The notes under the pieces: generated by a model
What the model was told of the DNA's origin: nothing
The model's database searches: none
What the model saw: the letters and a program-made list of their open reading frames with translations, nothing else
Shown here: positions 1 to 12,670 of the stretch, piece after piece
How the letters are laid out: the number at the start of each line of letters is the position of its first letter
Numbering within the stretch: the stretch's first letter is position 1
Assembly: GCA_014281115.1 (NCBI GenBank)
Contig: JACONQ010000016.1
Span: 2,294,001 to 2,358,000, forward strand
Origin: Laburnicola sp. R22_1
Taxonomy: Eukaryota > Ascomycota > Dothideomycetes > Pleosporales > Didymosphaeriaceae
Direction: 5' to 3'
Length of the DNA stretch: 64,000 nt
Position numbers and translations under genes: made by a program

Positions 1-3000
1 TGCTGCACTACAAAACACAACTAATCAATGGACATGGCTTGGTGCTCTTGGGGTGATCGAAGATCTGATTGTTTCTCCGCTATGGGGAGTGCGTGTCTCT
101 AAAACGCAACAAAACACCAAGAATGGCTTCAATGTTGTGCTCCTGTGCAAGACCTGGAACATGGGGAGTGCGTGTCTCCAGAACCAAGCAAGAGCAAGCA
201 ATGGTGTGTGCTCCTAAGGTTGCTCTAAATCAAACGAACAATTGGAATATAAGGAGAGCTTCTCTCTAGAACTAAGCAATAGCAAGCAATAACTTGTGCT
301 GCTTGGATGCCTTAAACAACAACAGCAACTAGTGCATGGTGGCTTCTTCCCTCTTGAAAACACTCTCGCAATGGAGACATGGTTTGTGCTATTGGTAGTG
401 TTCAAACTCAGTCAACGGTGACTTATGGAGTGTGCGTGTCTGAAAGAACCAACAGAAAGAGATTTAGGACTTGAGGTTCTTGGAGTGCTCTAAAAGAAAT
501 GCATAAGCCAACATATGTGCTTTTCCTCCGTCCCTAAAGCCAGCTCCAACAACGCATGCCTTGCGCTTCCTGAATTGTTCTAAGAAACAATTAAAACACT
601 CTATGGGTTCGCTTCTGCAAAAACAGGGAAAGGTAATGCCATGGGTGTGTTAAGAGCAATACTAAAAGGGCTTATGGGGTTTTCTTCTCTCAAAATATTG
701 TCTGAAGATCACAACATGGCTTGCGCTTTTCTGGGTGTTTCGAGACGGCAGTCAAAAGAAGTTATGGGGCGTGTTCTTCTCTCAAAAGACCACTGGAGAA
801 GATCGCATGGCTTGTGCTTCTCTGGGTGTTTCAACAAGCGTATATTACGGGCGTGTGGAGTCCAAAAATTTCCCTTGGGACTATGCTATGGCTCGCGTCC
901 AGTGAGGTATCTCAAGAAGACATAAACTTGACGTATGCGGTTTGCTTCTCCCTCCAATTTGTACAAATTGATGCAGCTTCCAGAAGGGTCCTATCCAGAC
1001 CCTGATGTTGTTTGCGTAACTTCCGAACAACAAAAACTTTGGAACAATTACATGTGTTCGCTTCTCCGATTGTTCGGAAATTAGGAAATGAAGGAAGCCA
1101 TGGGGGTTTTTGGTGTCTTAAACACTTAAACACAGAAGGAATCTGTCGATGGGCTGGTGGAGAGCCACGAATTGAAAAATAGAGAGAGCAGGCCCATGGG
1201 GCACGGTGGTCTCTAAACGCCACGAGAACTCCCCGATATGTTCTGGTGCAGCTTCTCGCTTTTCTAAAACTCAAAGCTCCGAATAAGTGGCGTCCACTCG
1301 TCTTGTTGGAGAGTTTATGTCGCTGGAATGTGCTGGTTCACTCTCTTGGGTTGGACGAAGTCGCCGGTTTGGGACTCTATGTGGTTTAGTTCTGTCTAAT
1401 GGCAACAACAGCAATAATTAATGCTTCTGGGGAGCTCTTTGGATCCATGGATGATAGATTAATAACAAACACTCTTCTGGATTCCTTAGGCAACTCAAAA
1501 AGTCCACTACACCACCTATGTCCAGCGCGAGTACAAACCACAATGAGTCCCAACCCATGGGGACGTCGGCGTCACCTATTAAATATAACCTCGCAGCACT
1601 CTGGTTCAGTGCAAGAAAATTCCTCAGCAGCAGCTACAATGCTTGGGACTCAACTCCGCATTCAAAATACCGTGGTTACCAGTCACGTTGTGTTTGGGTC
1701 CACAAGAACGACCCCTCGAAGAACCGTTCTGACTCGGACTGGTCCCAAAATATGGTACTTCAACTACACGCCTCGGCTCTTCTCGTGGCCAGTGCTATCT
1801 GCTTTAAATCATATTTTGCTCCACTCAAAACGCTCACACGAGCCCGCATATTCTCCTTCGGACTTGTTTGAAAACGAAACAATATAAACAAGAGAGACGG
1901 GTTGGTCCCCTCCTAGTACTTAAAATAACCTACAAGGAGAAATATGTTCGGACTTGCTGGTGAGCGGGATGGACATAGGAAGGAGGTATATAAAACTGAT
2001 GGGATCTCTGCCTATGTGTCCTTTGTTTTTCCCTTCTGTACACAACACTAGGCGTCGTGGAGACTAAAAACAATATCAGAACAGAGAATGCGTGTATCCT
2101 CCTCGGTGGGCCTAAAATTTGTTCCAGATTAGCGGATTGAGTGCAAGGTGTTGAAACACGAATGCATCAGATACATGCTTGTGCCTTGCCTGGTGGGTCC
2201 AAAGCGACTGAGTAAATTAGTGGATTGAGTTTGGGGTGTCCAAAACTTCGAACTTTCCTGACATGTTTGGACTGGTCTGGTGCTCTAAAATATCCTCGGC
2301 CGGAGTTTATGCGTTCTTTTGGCGCTTTTTAAAAAAGATAAAGAACTGCGGGATGTGGGGTGGCGTAAACCCTGGAGGAATCATGCGTACAATCCTGACA
2401 ATCCAAAGTCGCAAGGAATCCCTCGATGTTTCTGTTTTGGTTCTACGCCAATATAAGACATATGAGCTGTTCCCAGCATTTAAAATGCTATCTGAATGCA
2501 CATATGTTTTGTTTTAAGCCGCTTCCAGCATTCCAAATCGACCTCAAAGAGAAACATGCTTTGCGCTGTTCCAAGCCTCTAGAATCATCTCTGTATCAAC
2601 GCTATGAATCCTCTCTGTCCAGAAGAAGCCACCAAAGAGCTACGTTTGCCAGTGTGCGAGACTAAAAAAACATATATTATACTAGCATGGCTCTGAGGAA
2701 AACAAATCCGCAATCCCATACATGCATGCTCTGAGCTGTTTTCAGCTCCCAAACCTCACCCAATTTTCAATTGCTCTAGTCCATACCGAGGAAACTCAAA
2801 TACGATCTACTCTTTCCATTTTTAAAGCAAAACTAATCACTGAGGTACCATGGTCCGAGCGAAAGTGGCTCCGTACCATACATGACTGGGGGCTTTGCAC
2901 ACCAGATTGCCTCTAGATCCAATACTGGTGGAGCCTATGTGAGGATTTGTGGGTTGTTACGATCGCAAAATGGGCTTAGATGATATCATGTTCGCGGAAG

Positions 3001-5940
3001 GATTGTGTCTGGGATTCAAATCGACATGTTTTCTCCGTCATGCTTTCCTAGCGTGCGAGCTTCAAAAATACGACCTGTTGGCACGGTCCTGGAAACCGTG
3101 GTCCATGGATGGAGACATCGACCCGGTCGTGTCTACATACCAAGTCACCTTTAAATATATTTCGATGCCAGGTATATGAGACACTTTACTTAGTATCCAA
3201 AGTCTACAAGCGACACGTCATGCTCCTGGACTACTGGTGCCTCTGCTGTATAAGTTGCTCGGTCATGCACTTGGACACTTCCTCTCGTCACTCATCTCAG
3301 GATTAAGCATTGCACTAAAATTCGAAATCATGGAGAAGATGTCTCGTGCGTTTTCGGATAGTCTAAAGCTATGCAAGACGCTGTCCATGGAGAGCGAATG
3401 CTAGTCAACCATATTGTCTTCCGGCACCGAAAATGGCACCATGACCTCACCATGTCTCTCTCTGCGCTTCTTCTACGTAAAACCGTCGGATGATAAGGCC
3501 ATGCTGCTGCGCGGGGTCAGAAAAGCGCAGTGTTCCTTAACAGCGTCCTATAAAGCGCGCGTTCACTGGCTTCGAACTTCCTCACACAATACCTCAGAAT
3601 GACGACTCAAAATCGTGCACAGAGGTAACCCATGTTTTGGGAAGGCTCGGGCGTCTGTAAAATGACCGAAAATAAAAGGAATGAGCTGCCAGCCTCCTCT
3701 ACTGAACGAAATCTATCGAATTACTCGATTCTCTCCTTCGATACACTCAAAAAGTGTCGCTCTTCCGGTGAATGGCTTTTGCGCGGCTCTAGGGGATTTA
3801 AAAAATAGAGGATGTTGTCGTTATGGCCAGAACCATATGAGGAGTCGAACTTAAGACAAGCACGGGTCTGACTGTAAATCCAGCCGCCCCACAACATGCC
3901 GAGTCCTCTTTTCTCTGCGTCTGTCATATACAGTCACTAAAACGCGAAGATGATAATGTGATGTCTGAGAGACTCTATACTTATTAAAACAAAACAAGCC
4001 AATGACTATGCGTTTTGGGCGTGTTTAAAGAAAATGAAAAGCCTCGGTGGGTTTTGGGATGTTTCTCTTCCTCGGAGACTGAAAAGGTGACTGGGATAAA
4101 TACATGGGCTTGCTCCACCTCCTGTAACCAAACGTTTCTGTTCCAGTGCCATGGCACAGAACTTGCGGAAGACTTTGAAACTGCTTATCCCGTTCCATAT
4201 GGTTGTGGAAAGCCCCTCGGCAATACTTATGCTCTTGTAACAAGAGTACGTTTCGAACACTCCCGAGTCTGAGGCTATGTCTGAAGATCTCGCGCGTGAT
4301 AAGGCTTACATGCTTTGTGCATGGAGTTCTTCCTTTGCTGTATCTTCAGCTTGTATGCATAGTGCCCAGAAAAGACCACTAAACTCCAAATGACTCTAGT
4401 GGACGTTGATAAGAACGTAGGTTAGACAAGGAATACTATCTTCTCTTATACTTATCGAAAAAGATTAAATTTAGGCTGGAACGCCATAATATGCTACGGA
4501 ACGTTCGCGCTTGTACGCATATGAAACCCTTCGCGGCCACCACATGTTCTCACTACACACCGTGTTCCCCAACAACAGGCTGCTCGTTTCCTCTATACAT
4601 CTGTTCATATCACTAAAACCTCTACCTTCAAACAAATGAGCCCTGAAGACATCGATGGCACGCGTTCTCTTCTAAAGTCGCCTACATGGGAATTCAAACT
4701 GCTGTTTTCGCGCAGGATATGTACGACAACAGAAATAGCAGCTTCCACACATTGAAGCCTAACGGCACCCTTTCTCCAAAGTCGCGCCACTTGACGTGAA
4801 TGCTGCTTCCTTTAATTAGGACAACGTTATAATAACTACAACTAAATGTTCGACGGCACGCTTTCTCCAGAATCACACAACGCGATTCCGACGCCCCTTT
4901 CGCCACACAGGATATACATGGACAGCGAAAAGCATAGCAGTACGATTACATGTCCGAAGGCACCCTTTCTCCAAAACGGCCATGCTGGGTTTAGATGCGG
5001 CTTTCTCAAGCAGGATGTGTATAAAGGACAAAATCAGAACAACTACACTCTATGTCTGACGGCACCCTTTCTCAGAAGTCACCTAACAAACATTTCATGC
5101 TCCTTGCATCACACATGCCCATATAAAAAGACCTGTCGTCTCCTTCCCTCTCCTCTCCCCACACGGTCCCAGTTATCTCTGGACTAAAAGATTAACCACA
5201 TAAAAGTGATGTTGGGCAGAGTCTTGGTCTAAAATATACAAAAGATTGAGGCGATGGGCTTTGTCTGTGAGCAAGACACAAAACTACACGAAATATGCTT
5301 CCCTGCTTTGCTGCTTTCAATACCTCGAGCGTACACTCAATATGCTGTGGCCACGCTGAGCACTATAATCGAAATTTTTCGACGGAAGCGACATGTTGCG
5401 CCTCTGTAAGTTTTAAAACCAGATGCCAACAGATACATGACCAGGAGGTACCAAACTGCAAAAAACAAACCAAAAGCGTTTCCTTACATTACCATGTCCG
5501 TCGTAAACAACAAAAAGAAAATAGGTTAATATTTCTTGGGGAAAGTAAAAAAACCACGGGGAATCCCGGCAGAAAATAAACACTAATATCCGCGCACTAC
5601 TAAAGCTTCCAGGAAGTAGACCACTGCTTCTCTACCTCCACGCCCTCAACCACGTTTTGCACTAAAACCCACAATACCTGTTTCTCATGGGAGGTTCGCT
5701 CCGCTGTGTGCCAAAGACACCACCAGCACTAAAACACGTCAAATGCCACCCCAATCTCTCCGAATCTCTGCCTTCCAAACATCGACTGGAGGTATCCATG
5801 TGCTGTGGCCTTGCAGTGTGCGCTCTAAACATAACTCTATAGACATTATGTCTCGGAGCTTCGTCGTCGTCCAAAAACAGAAAAAACAGAAAACCAAAAG
5901 CTATTATCTTTATGTTTTTCTTCATGAAATATTAGCGCCA
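1..5940. repeat. Degenerate short tandem-repeat array (left arm)
   Basis: No supportable gene lies here; all open frames are short and random-looking. The stretch is built from diverged copies of a short motif, roughly an ATGG box followed by GTGCnTNTCT and often AAAA or CCAGAAC, for example at 79, 160, 429, 714, 764, 808 and 888. The clearest tandem unit is at 4.65-5.08 kb, where a GGCACCCTTTCTCC-like box recurs at about 4659, 4764, 4855, 4957 and 5060, about 104 bp apart. The motif resembles the reverse complement of the motif in the 19.75-30.4 kb arm. It could be an old satellite or decayed subtelomeric or pericentromeric repeat; its function is unknown. Confidence 0.55.
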
Positions 5941-7336
5941 TAAAAAAATAACAAGAGACTCGAGAAGCGCCCACCTCGCACACGTAACACTCACCCAACA
6001 CTCTCACCAACCCAACCCAACGCCTCAGCACTATCCATCCCCAAATCCGCTCTTCATCACGAGGTGTCGATGACACTCATCAAATTACATCCGCACACCC
6101 ACAGAGCTATACTATATAAGCCCCCCCAACTCCTCTCTTCCCCTCCTTCTCTCACCTCCACATCTCCCTCTAAAACCCAAACAAACGCAGCACATGCCGC
6201 CCAGCATCCCCCGTGCACGAAAATCCAGAAATTTCACACGCGCAGAATTCATGTTGCGTTTGGAGCCCGAGCCCCCCCACAGCTCCACTCTAGGGGGGCT
6301 CCAGGGACCACAATCCTATCACGTGATAAACCTGCATCCAATCCAAAACATCACTCCCAAGCCTAAACCTACCGGTATCGAAAACAAGACTGCGGTACAA
6401 GCTACGCCGCTCTCTCCGGCCGTATCGCACACTACGAAAACGCCCCGGCCCCCCAAGGGCCCCGCGCCTGCATTACGTCACGTGCCATACTCCCTCCTTG
6501 CCCGCCTAGCTTGGGCGATCCACAATCCACGTGCTAAGTCGAGAGAGCAATTTGAACGCATTTCATCACGGTGTGACTACTGACCTGCGTATGCGCATAC
6601 TCCATCCTGTGTCTACTTACTATCACGTGATTAGCGACTATCCATGGATCCATCCATTTGGAAGCGTGCATGTACCGGCCCGGCCGACTGCCGTCCCACT
6701 CAATGCGAATAACAAAGAAACAAAAAAGAAATCGACAGAGAAAACAGAAGCCGATAGATGTTGGAAAAGTCACCCCATCCACCCGCCCGCCACCGCTTAC
6801 TATAGATCCTTCCTCTAACCCTTCCTTCCTCCAGCACTACATAAATGTCCCATGCCGTGCGATTCATACCATTCATACCATACCATACCATACCCAGATA
6901 CATGCTCAAACACGCCCACCCTCCACCGAGATACACCACGCATTCATAAATGCATAGATCCCTCCCTCTTTTCCTCCCATATGCTCATCCTTATCCTCAT
7001 CCTCCACAAATCTATCATACATACATGTGTATTTTCCATGGATCTACTCTCCTCCACTCCACTCTACTCCACTCTAGTCACCTTATCTAACCAGCCAGCT
7101 ACAGTAAAGAAAGAAACAACTAAAAAAAGCGAAAAAAAATAAAAGGGGGTATCGTATCGAATTTAATCTAATCTAATCTACCATCCCACCCAGTCCAGTG
7201 CCCACCCAGTGCCCAGCCCACACAACACCAACACCCCAACACCACGCTAATCCAATCCCCCCAAAAAAAGCAAAATCACTCCGCTCCGCTCCACAACCTC
7301 ATTCTTCCCGCTCTCAAGCCCCCCCACTCACACGCC
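5941..7336. other. Intergenic stretch, low-complexity rich
   Basis: This separates the left repeat array from the 3' end of the sterol glucosyltransferase gene. It holds pyrimidine-rich tracts, a short CATAC/CATTC-type microsatellite near 6866-6895 and CTCCACT/TAATC-type tracts near 7050 and 7165. The only candidate coding signal is a small open frame at 6194, listed separately. The right-hand part is likely 3' untranslated sequence of the minus-strand neighbour. Confidence 0.5.
6194..6583 (+). CDS. Possible small hypothetical protein (129 aa), doubtful
   Basis: An ATG-started open frame of 129 codons follows a TATATAAG box (6113-6120) and a CT-rich leader with ATG 74 bp after the TATA box, an arrangement seen in fungal promoters. 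The protein is proline- and basic-residue-rich, without recognisable domains, membrane segments or signal peptide. Composition bias of the DNA alone could keep the frame open. No family is recognised. Transcript data would decide; it may equally be non-coding. Confidence 0.18.
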   Translation: MPPSIPRARKSRNFTRAEFMLRLEPEPPHSSTLGGLQGPQSYHVINLHPIQNITPKPKPTGIENKTAVQATPLSPAVSHTTKTPRPPKGPAPALRHVPYSLLARLAWAIHNPRAKSREQFERISSRCDY

Positions 7337-10300
7337 TCACACCCCCATCATACCCCCATTGCCCCGCCTCCCCACCGCCCCCTCCCTAACCTCCTCCCTC
7401 TCCACCCCAACCAGCGCCTCAAACCTCCACTTCTTCCTCCCCCCCTTCTCCCTCCACTGCTCCGCCTCCCCAGGCGCGCTCTCCCTCCTCAGCCCCCGCG
7501 CACCCCGCACATCACCTTCCCCACTCCCACGTTCTACCCGCCCAACCGGCATCGAAGCCACCTTCGCCACCCCCTGCGTCTCGCCCTCACTCGTCGCCTC
7601 ACCAGCCCGCCGCACCCCCTTCATCGGCACCGGCACCCCATCCTTATGCTTCTTATTCCCCCCCAACAGCGCCGCCTTAACCCCACTCCGCCGCATCTTC
7701 CTCTCCTCTTTGATCCTTGGCTGCACCGCTTTCCACTTCTCGCTAACCTCCTTCTCGACATCGAATCTCTTCGCAGCCCCCGCTTTCCGATCCGGGGCTA
7801 TAATCTTGTCCTTTTCAGCCGAGGCGTTGTTATCGTCGTTGTCATTGCCAGACTCCAGATCACCAACCTCCTTCCTCCCCTGCATGATCCTCGCCCGCCT
7901 CAAAAACTTCGTAGGCTGATACTTCTTCATCCACTCCTCGTCCAACCCCTTCATCATGTAAGCCCCCGGCCCCACAAGAGCCGCAAGATCCTTCAGCACG
8001 AAGCCCCCAACTCCGAATCCCAACCCTCTCATAGCGCCCAGCGCACCGCCCCGTTTCGCGCCCCGATACGGCTGCATCCACAAGCCCGACACGCCGTCGC
8101 GGATCCCGTACACAAACTCGTCGCGGCCGGCTCGCAGACCTGAGTGCAGACCAGTTATGTGGGGGCCGCGGCGCACTGTTTCGTCGCCGTAGAGGCGCGG
8201 GGCGTTGTGTAAGCCCTGGGCAAGTCCCAGGACAAGGCGCTCGGGGAAGCGGATTATGGCACCGGCGGTTTTGCGGAGGCCGTGTTCTGCATCTTTGGCG
8301 AATTCGACTGCGAGTATATCGTCCGGTTCGGGAGGCTGGGTGAGGTTTGATACCGAGGATGCTTGTCGTGAGGATGCTGGAGGCCTGCCACTATGCGTAT
8401 TCTTTTCAAGTAGACCGTTGGTAGAATGTCCGTTCGTTTTGGCGTCATGCGTAGCCTCTTTCGCGAGCTCCTTGTTGGCACGTTCCAACATGTCTTTCTT
8501 TTGCTGCTTTTGTTTCTGCCTCTTCTTGATCTTGTACTTCTTCTCGTAGTACTGCTCCCTATTCTTCACACTCTTCGCCATGTTCACAGGCACCGACCCA
8601 ACGCCTGTTGCAAGATCCGAAAACGTATCGATTACCGCACCCCAAATACCCGTGATGGGCTCTCCGGCACCACCAAAGTCGTTCCATTCGTATTGTCGCA
8701 GTAAGCGGAGTTCATTCCAGCTGATCTTTTTCCACTCAACTAGGAGTTCTGCAGCTACCGGACTCAACCGTATCGACGTGTTATTGAGACGCCATGCGGC
8801 GGCGTGGTTCGACAGGAAAGAACAGCGCATGCTACCCCCTTCGCGGAGTGGCAAGCTTCGATGAAAAGAACGAACAGCATTTAGCGCGCCATCACCCTCC
8901 TTTGCGATACTGTCCGCAATTTTCTGGACGTTCTCCTTGGCTTCGTCTGTCAGACACTGCTTGATGCCCTCAGCCAGTCCTTCAGCAGTCAGCAGCCTGT
9001 ACGAAATACAGTCGTGTGCTCCTGCTCTAGCTTTTGACACCATGGCACCCCAGAACGGCTGATCACCGAAGAACGGCACAATCATAGTCGGCTTCCCACA
9101 CTTCAATCCAATCGCTGTCGTGCCCGCGCCTCCATGGTGGACCACTGCCGATACCTTTGGGAACAGCCAGTCGTGCGGTGTGTTTTCCAACATGAAGATA
9201 TTGTCCGGTGCGGTCGAGTTACTGCCAAACCCACCCCAGCCTTTCGAGACTAGCGCGCGGACACCAGCCATTTCGACGGCCTTGAAGATGAGCTTGGTAA
9301 ATTCATCCGGGTCGTCAACAACAATGGAGCCGAAGCCAATGTACACTGGAGGGTCGCCGCTATCGAGGAAGCGCTGTAGCTCGTCGGGTGGCGTGAAAGA
9401 CGACGCCAGGTCTAGAAACACGAAGCCCGCAATGTCGATTTCAGGACCCCAGTCTTTGGGCTTTGGAACGAGACCAGGTGACCACTGCGCCAAGATTAGC
9501 TTAGTAGTTAGTAGAGATATACAAACTTACCATGTATGTGTATGGCACCTTAAGCCGGTACAGCTGGCCGGGTGCCCAGAGCGTCGAGACTTCGTCTATA
9601 AATAGCGTCCTTGCCCTGAAACGGTTGATCAAGTCGCCGAGACCCTGCCAGGTCATCATTTCGACGAGCGGGTAACTCATAAAGTTGGTGTATTTGGTAT
9701 CAACATTGCTGTTCTGGATGTTCGCCAACGGATGCGGGAATTGGATGGTGGGCGTGTATGGGAAGCTAGAAAAGGTCAGTGGTGCGCGTTGGTACCAATA
9801 CACAGCACTTACGTGAACATCATATGCAGCGGTACACCAAGTCGCTCAGCGATGTGCGGCGGTGCGAAGCTGGGAGGGTTGGCAATGATAGCATCGCATA
9901 CAAAGGGAATTTTGTCGCCCACTGAAGCATCGTAAGCATGTTATCAAGCCGTAGTATGATTTCACTTACTTATCTTTAGGTTTGCATGATCAGTCTCATC
10001 GTCTGTAGCATTGATACACGCCCGCCACATGCCCTTGAACATTTCGTACATGGCCGCTCTCCGCCGCCCAATCTCACCCTCTTTCACCGTGTCCAGGTTC
10101 GGGATCAGGCCTGGGTTCTTCACCATAAATGCCATGAGCTCCGACGGGTCTCCCCCAATGGAGAAGAACTCCAGCCCAGAGTCGTCCTCAATAAAGGACT
10201 TAAAGGCAGGATGCGTAGCTACGCGCACACGATGTCCGTAGTCCTCTTTCAATATTTTTGCTATCCTAAGGAACGGCTGTACATCTCCGCGCGAGCCAAT

Positions 10301-11092
10301 GACAATGATGACAATGTTGAGACGTACGCGCCGCTTCGGATCTTCCATATAATCCTCTTCTGGTGGGATCCTTGCGTGCAAGATGCTCGCATCTTCGGAG
10401 CCCTCGATGCTCTGCAGGTCATCTGCACCGGCGAACTGCTTCTTCAGCCCAGCACCCAGCGTCTTCGCAAAGTATCCGCTATTCAAAGTCTCGCTGATAG
10501 ATAGCTTCAACCGGCCGTCTCGTTTCGACACCTTGGCCTTGGTTTTGAAGTTATCATTTCCAATCTTGAGCTTCGAGAAGGGACTTAAGCGTGAGCTCTT
10601 GGTCCCGCGGTCCTTGTTGCCGGTTGTCCGTGTGCTGCCATTCGGTGCAGTAGAGTGTTCGTCTTCGTCGGAGGAGCTCGAGTCGGAGTCGGAGGAGTAG
10701 GGATCGAAGAACAAGGTTGTGGGCGGCTGTAATTGCGACTTGTCCTGCGCAGTTCTCGCACGCTTCATCTCCAACAGCGACCTCCGGGCTATGGGCTGTG
10801 GTCGCTCCGTCGCCGACTTGTGCATCGAAGGCCGCGCTGCTTCCTCTCCCATCTCTGAGCTGGATACGGGCGGTGTGACTGAGCGGTGGGCGCCGCTCTG
10901 CGTGTCCTGTAACGAGGTCATCTTCTCGGAAGCGCTCGCAGGCCGCGCAAAGTCCGTGGCGGACTGCTTGGTTGTATTCCCACGAAGCGGCACGCCATTT
11001 TGGTCGTCTGGCGTGGGGAACTCGGGCCCGTGAAGATGGATTGCGGTCGGGAGGGGTGGCGATTGCCCGTGGGCGTGGCCGTCGTCAGCCAT
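7337..11092 (-). CDS. Sterol 3-beta-glucosyltransferase (UGT80 type, no GRAM/PH), 1204 aa
   Basis: Predicted to transfer glucose from UDP-glucose to the 3-hydroxyl of membrane sterols. Four exons read without a break: 11092-9970, 9921-9813, 9765-9531 and 9484-7337; introns are 46-48 bp with GTAAGT donors and CAG or TAG acceptors. ATG at 11092 is the start; an upstream in-frame ATG at 11113 is possible. The order is: a low-complexity Ser-rich N-terminus (1-250), a GT28-type N-terminal domain with GSRGDVQP near residue 266, and a C-terminal nucleotide-binding domain with HHGGAGTTA near 605 followed by [11 protein letters not shown] Lys/Gln-rich helix follows (about 800-840). Residues 890-1008 hold a Gly-rich segment resembling the C-terminal region of VPS13/ATG2 proteins. 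No GRAM or PH module like that of Atg26 is seen, so membrane targeting may depend on this tail. The family call is firm; the sterol substrate is inferred. Confidence 0.92.
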
Positions 11093-11250
11093 GGCTCTTG
11101 GGCTCGCGAGCATTCGATGTGACGTGGGTGCGGTAATGCGAATGGGATCCGAGGGAAGGGATGACTGATCTGTCTGCGAGCAGCACACTAGACAGACAAA
11201 CACGGCGAAAGGAGCGACTGCAGTAACGACCGACGGGGCAAATTCCGATT

Positions 11251-11280
11251 TGTGTTGGCGTGACGTCAGACGTCAACACA
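11251..11280. promoter_or_regulatory. Palindromic CRE-like element upstream of the sterol glucosyltransferase
   Basis: TGACGTCA (11261-11268), the perfect cAMP-response/bZIP palindrome, sits between inverted TGTGTTG (11251-11257) and CAACACA (11274-11280). It lies about 160-190 bp upstream of the minus-strand start at 11092, a natural promoter position. Binding by a CREB/ATF-type bZIP factor is an inference from the motif. Confidence 0.45.
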
Positions 11281-11482
11281 CCTGTAAAGGCTGGTGTCAC
11301 TGGTATGCGCGCCGCGTTCCAGGCTAGGATCCTTGTCGCTTAGCTCCCGCTACTATTCCGAGGACGCCCTGATGTCATTCGGCCAAGCCCTCCAAATTCC
11401 CACTTTCGTCCCACTTGGTTCCTCACCGTCGCAAGAAAAAAAATGGGGCCATGATTCACCACGGTACGGATCGACGGCAGGG

Positions 11483-11570
11483 AAGGCTGTGGGGATTCGA
11501 TGCCATTTCGAAATCACATGCCGAACCTTGAGACCAAAGGCTGTGGGGATTCGACGCCATTTCAAATCAT
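11483..11570. repeat. Two-copy 54-bp direct repeat
   Basis: A core of about 33 bp beginning AAGGCTGTGGGGATTCGA occurs at 11483 and again at 11537 with only small differences, a 54-bp period. It lies just beyond the stop codon of the short-chain dehydrogenase gene, so it is probably in its 3' untranslated region. Confidence 0.6.
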
Positions 11571-11572
11571 AC

Positions 11573-12670
11573 CTACGCTCGACCAAACCCAAAAAGCCTG
11601 GAGCCCACCAGCTTCACCACATCCATAGCCCAGCCCACCCATCCACGCGACGTCTCGACCGCATTCAGAATTTTGACAATCCTGCGACCAAAAGCTTCCA
11701 CCGCTTCCCAATCATCCGCACACGGCTCCCACAGCGCCGTCTCCGTACTACCTTCCGTGCCCTTGTCGACAAGCTGCCACTCTCCGCTTTCGTCCTCCTT
11801 GATCGTGACTTTGGGCCCGACAACGATGCCGCGGCCCAGAATGCGCGTGTCGGCGACTAACCGCGTGCCTGCCTCTACGACGTCTTCTACTTTGCCCATG
11901 CCGCCGCCAGCGAGCACAAGCTTCACCACCGTCGGCACGATAGGCGTGGCGATGAAGTAGGGCAGGAGAATGTTGGTGCGGATCCCCTTGTGATGGGCTG
12001 TTGCCCGTAACGTGCGGAAGAGCCCGAGTACAGCATGTTTGGACGCGCCGTACAACGGGGCAGCAGCAATGGGCGCGAGCGACGCGATAGACCCCAGCAG
12101 CAGAAGATGTCTGTCGCGCGTCTGCTTCTCCGGAACAGAGTCCACGCTGCAGGCCTTGGAGCCAGGGTTCCTCGGCAGCCAGTAGTACGCGAGATGCGTC
12201 GTGTACAAAACGCCCGTGACATTCACGTCCATGGTCTTGAAGTTGGGCTCGCGCGGCTCGGCAGCGCTGAGGTCTTGCGGCTCTTGGAGGTTGTCGTACG
12301 CTGAGATGCCGGCATTCGCGACGACGGTATCGATGCCGCCGTGCGGACTCAGCTTCACCGCTTCTTTGAACAAGTTGACCTGGGACTGCCAGTCGGTCAC
12401 GTCGCAGTGCACAAAGTGGACGCTTTTCCTGCCCGTCTCTTTCTGCAGCTGCCGTGCCAGGGCATCGCCTTTTTCGACGTTGATGTCGCCCATGATAACA
12501 GTAGCCCCGTTCGTGGCCCATTTCCGCACAAAGCCGGCGCCAAAGCCGCTGGCTCCTCCCGTGATGAGTATTGTCTTGTCTTGCACCCACGCAGCGTCGT
12601 ATGGGATGCTGAAGTCCAGAGGCGGTGACTGCCGGATGGCGGCGACCATGCTTCCGGGCTCGGCAGCCAT
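11573..12670 (-). CDS. Short-chain dehydrogenase/reductase (classical SDR), 365 aa
   Basis: An NAD(P)-dependent oxidoreductase of the classical SDR family, intronless. The Rossmann motif TGGASGFG is at residues 37-44, Asp62 in GDIN after strand beta-2 suggests NAD(H) preference, NAG is at 119-121, and the catalytic set is Ser194, Tyr207 and Lys211 (YGASK). The overall look is like fungal proteins annotated as 15-hydroxyprostaglandin-dehydrogenase-like, but the substrate cannot be read from sequence. The start at 12670 is the first in-frame ATG; a second ATG at 12649 is possible. The open frame upstream of 12670 has no ATG. A C-terminal extension of about 70 residues follows the core and ends in a hydrophobic stretch, possibly membrane-associated. 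It is divergent from the phosphoserine phosphatase gene. Confidence 0.9.
   Translation of the reverse strand: MAAEPGSMVAAIRQSPPLDFSIPYDAAWVQDKTILITGGASGFGAGFVRKWATNGATVIMGDINVEKGDALARQLQKETGRKSVHFVHCDVTDWQSQVNLFKEAVKLSPHGGIDTVVANAGISAYDNLQEPQDLSAAEPREPNFKTMDVNVTGVLYTTHLAYYWLPRNPGSKACSVDSVPEKQTRDRHLLLLGSIASLAPIAAAPLYGASKHAVLGLFRTLRATAHHKGIRTNILLPYFIATPIVPTVVKLVLAGGGMGKVEDVVEAGTRLVADTRILGRGIVVGPKVTIKEDESGEWQLVDKGTEGSTETALWEPCADDWEAVEAFGRRIVKILNAVETSRGWVGWAMDVVKLVGSRLFGFGRA

Noticed and set aside
1..5940. CRISPR-like spacing of short repeats
   Set aside because: Repeats are degenerate, spacing is irregular, and the genome is eukaryotic.
11748..12590. Minus-strand 280-codon frame in the SDR gene
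   Set aside because: A frame-shifted shadow of the SDR coding sequence, which has all catalytic motifs.
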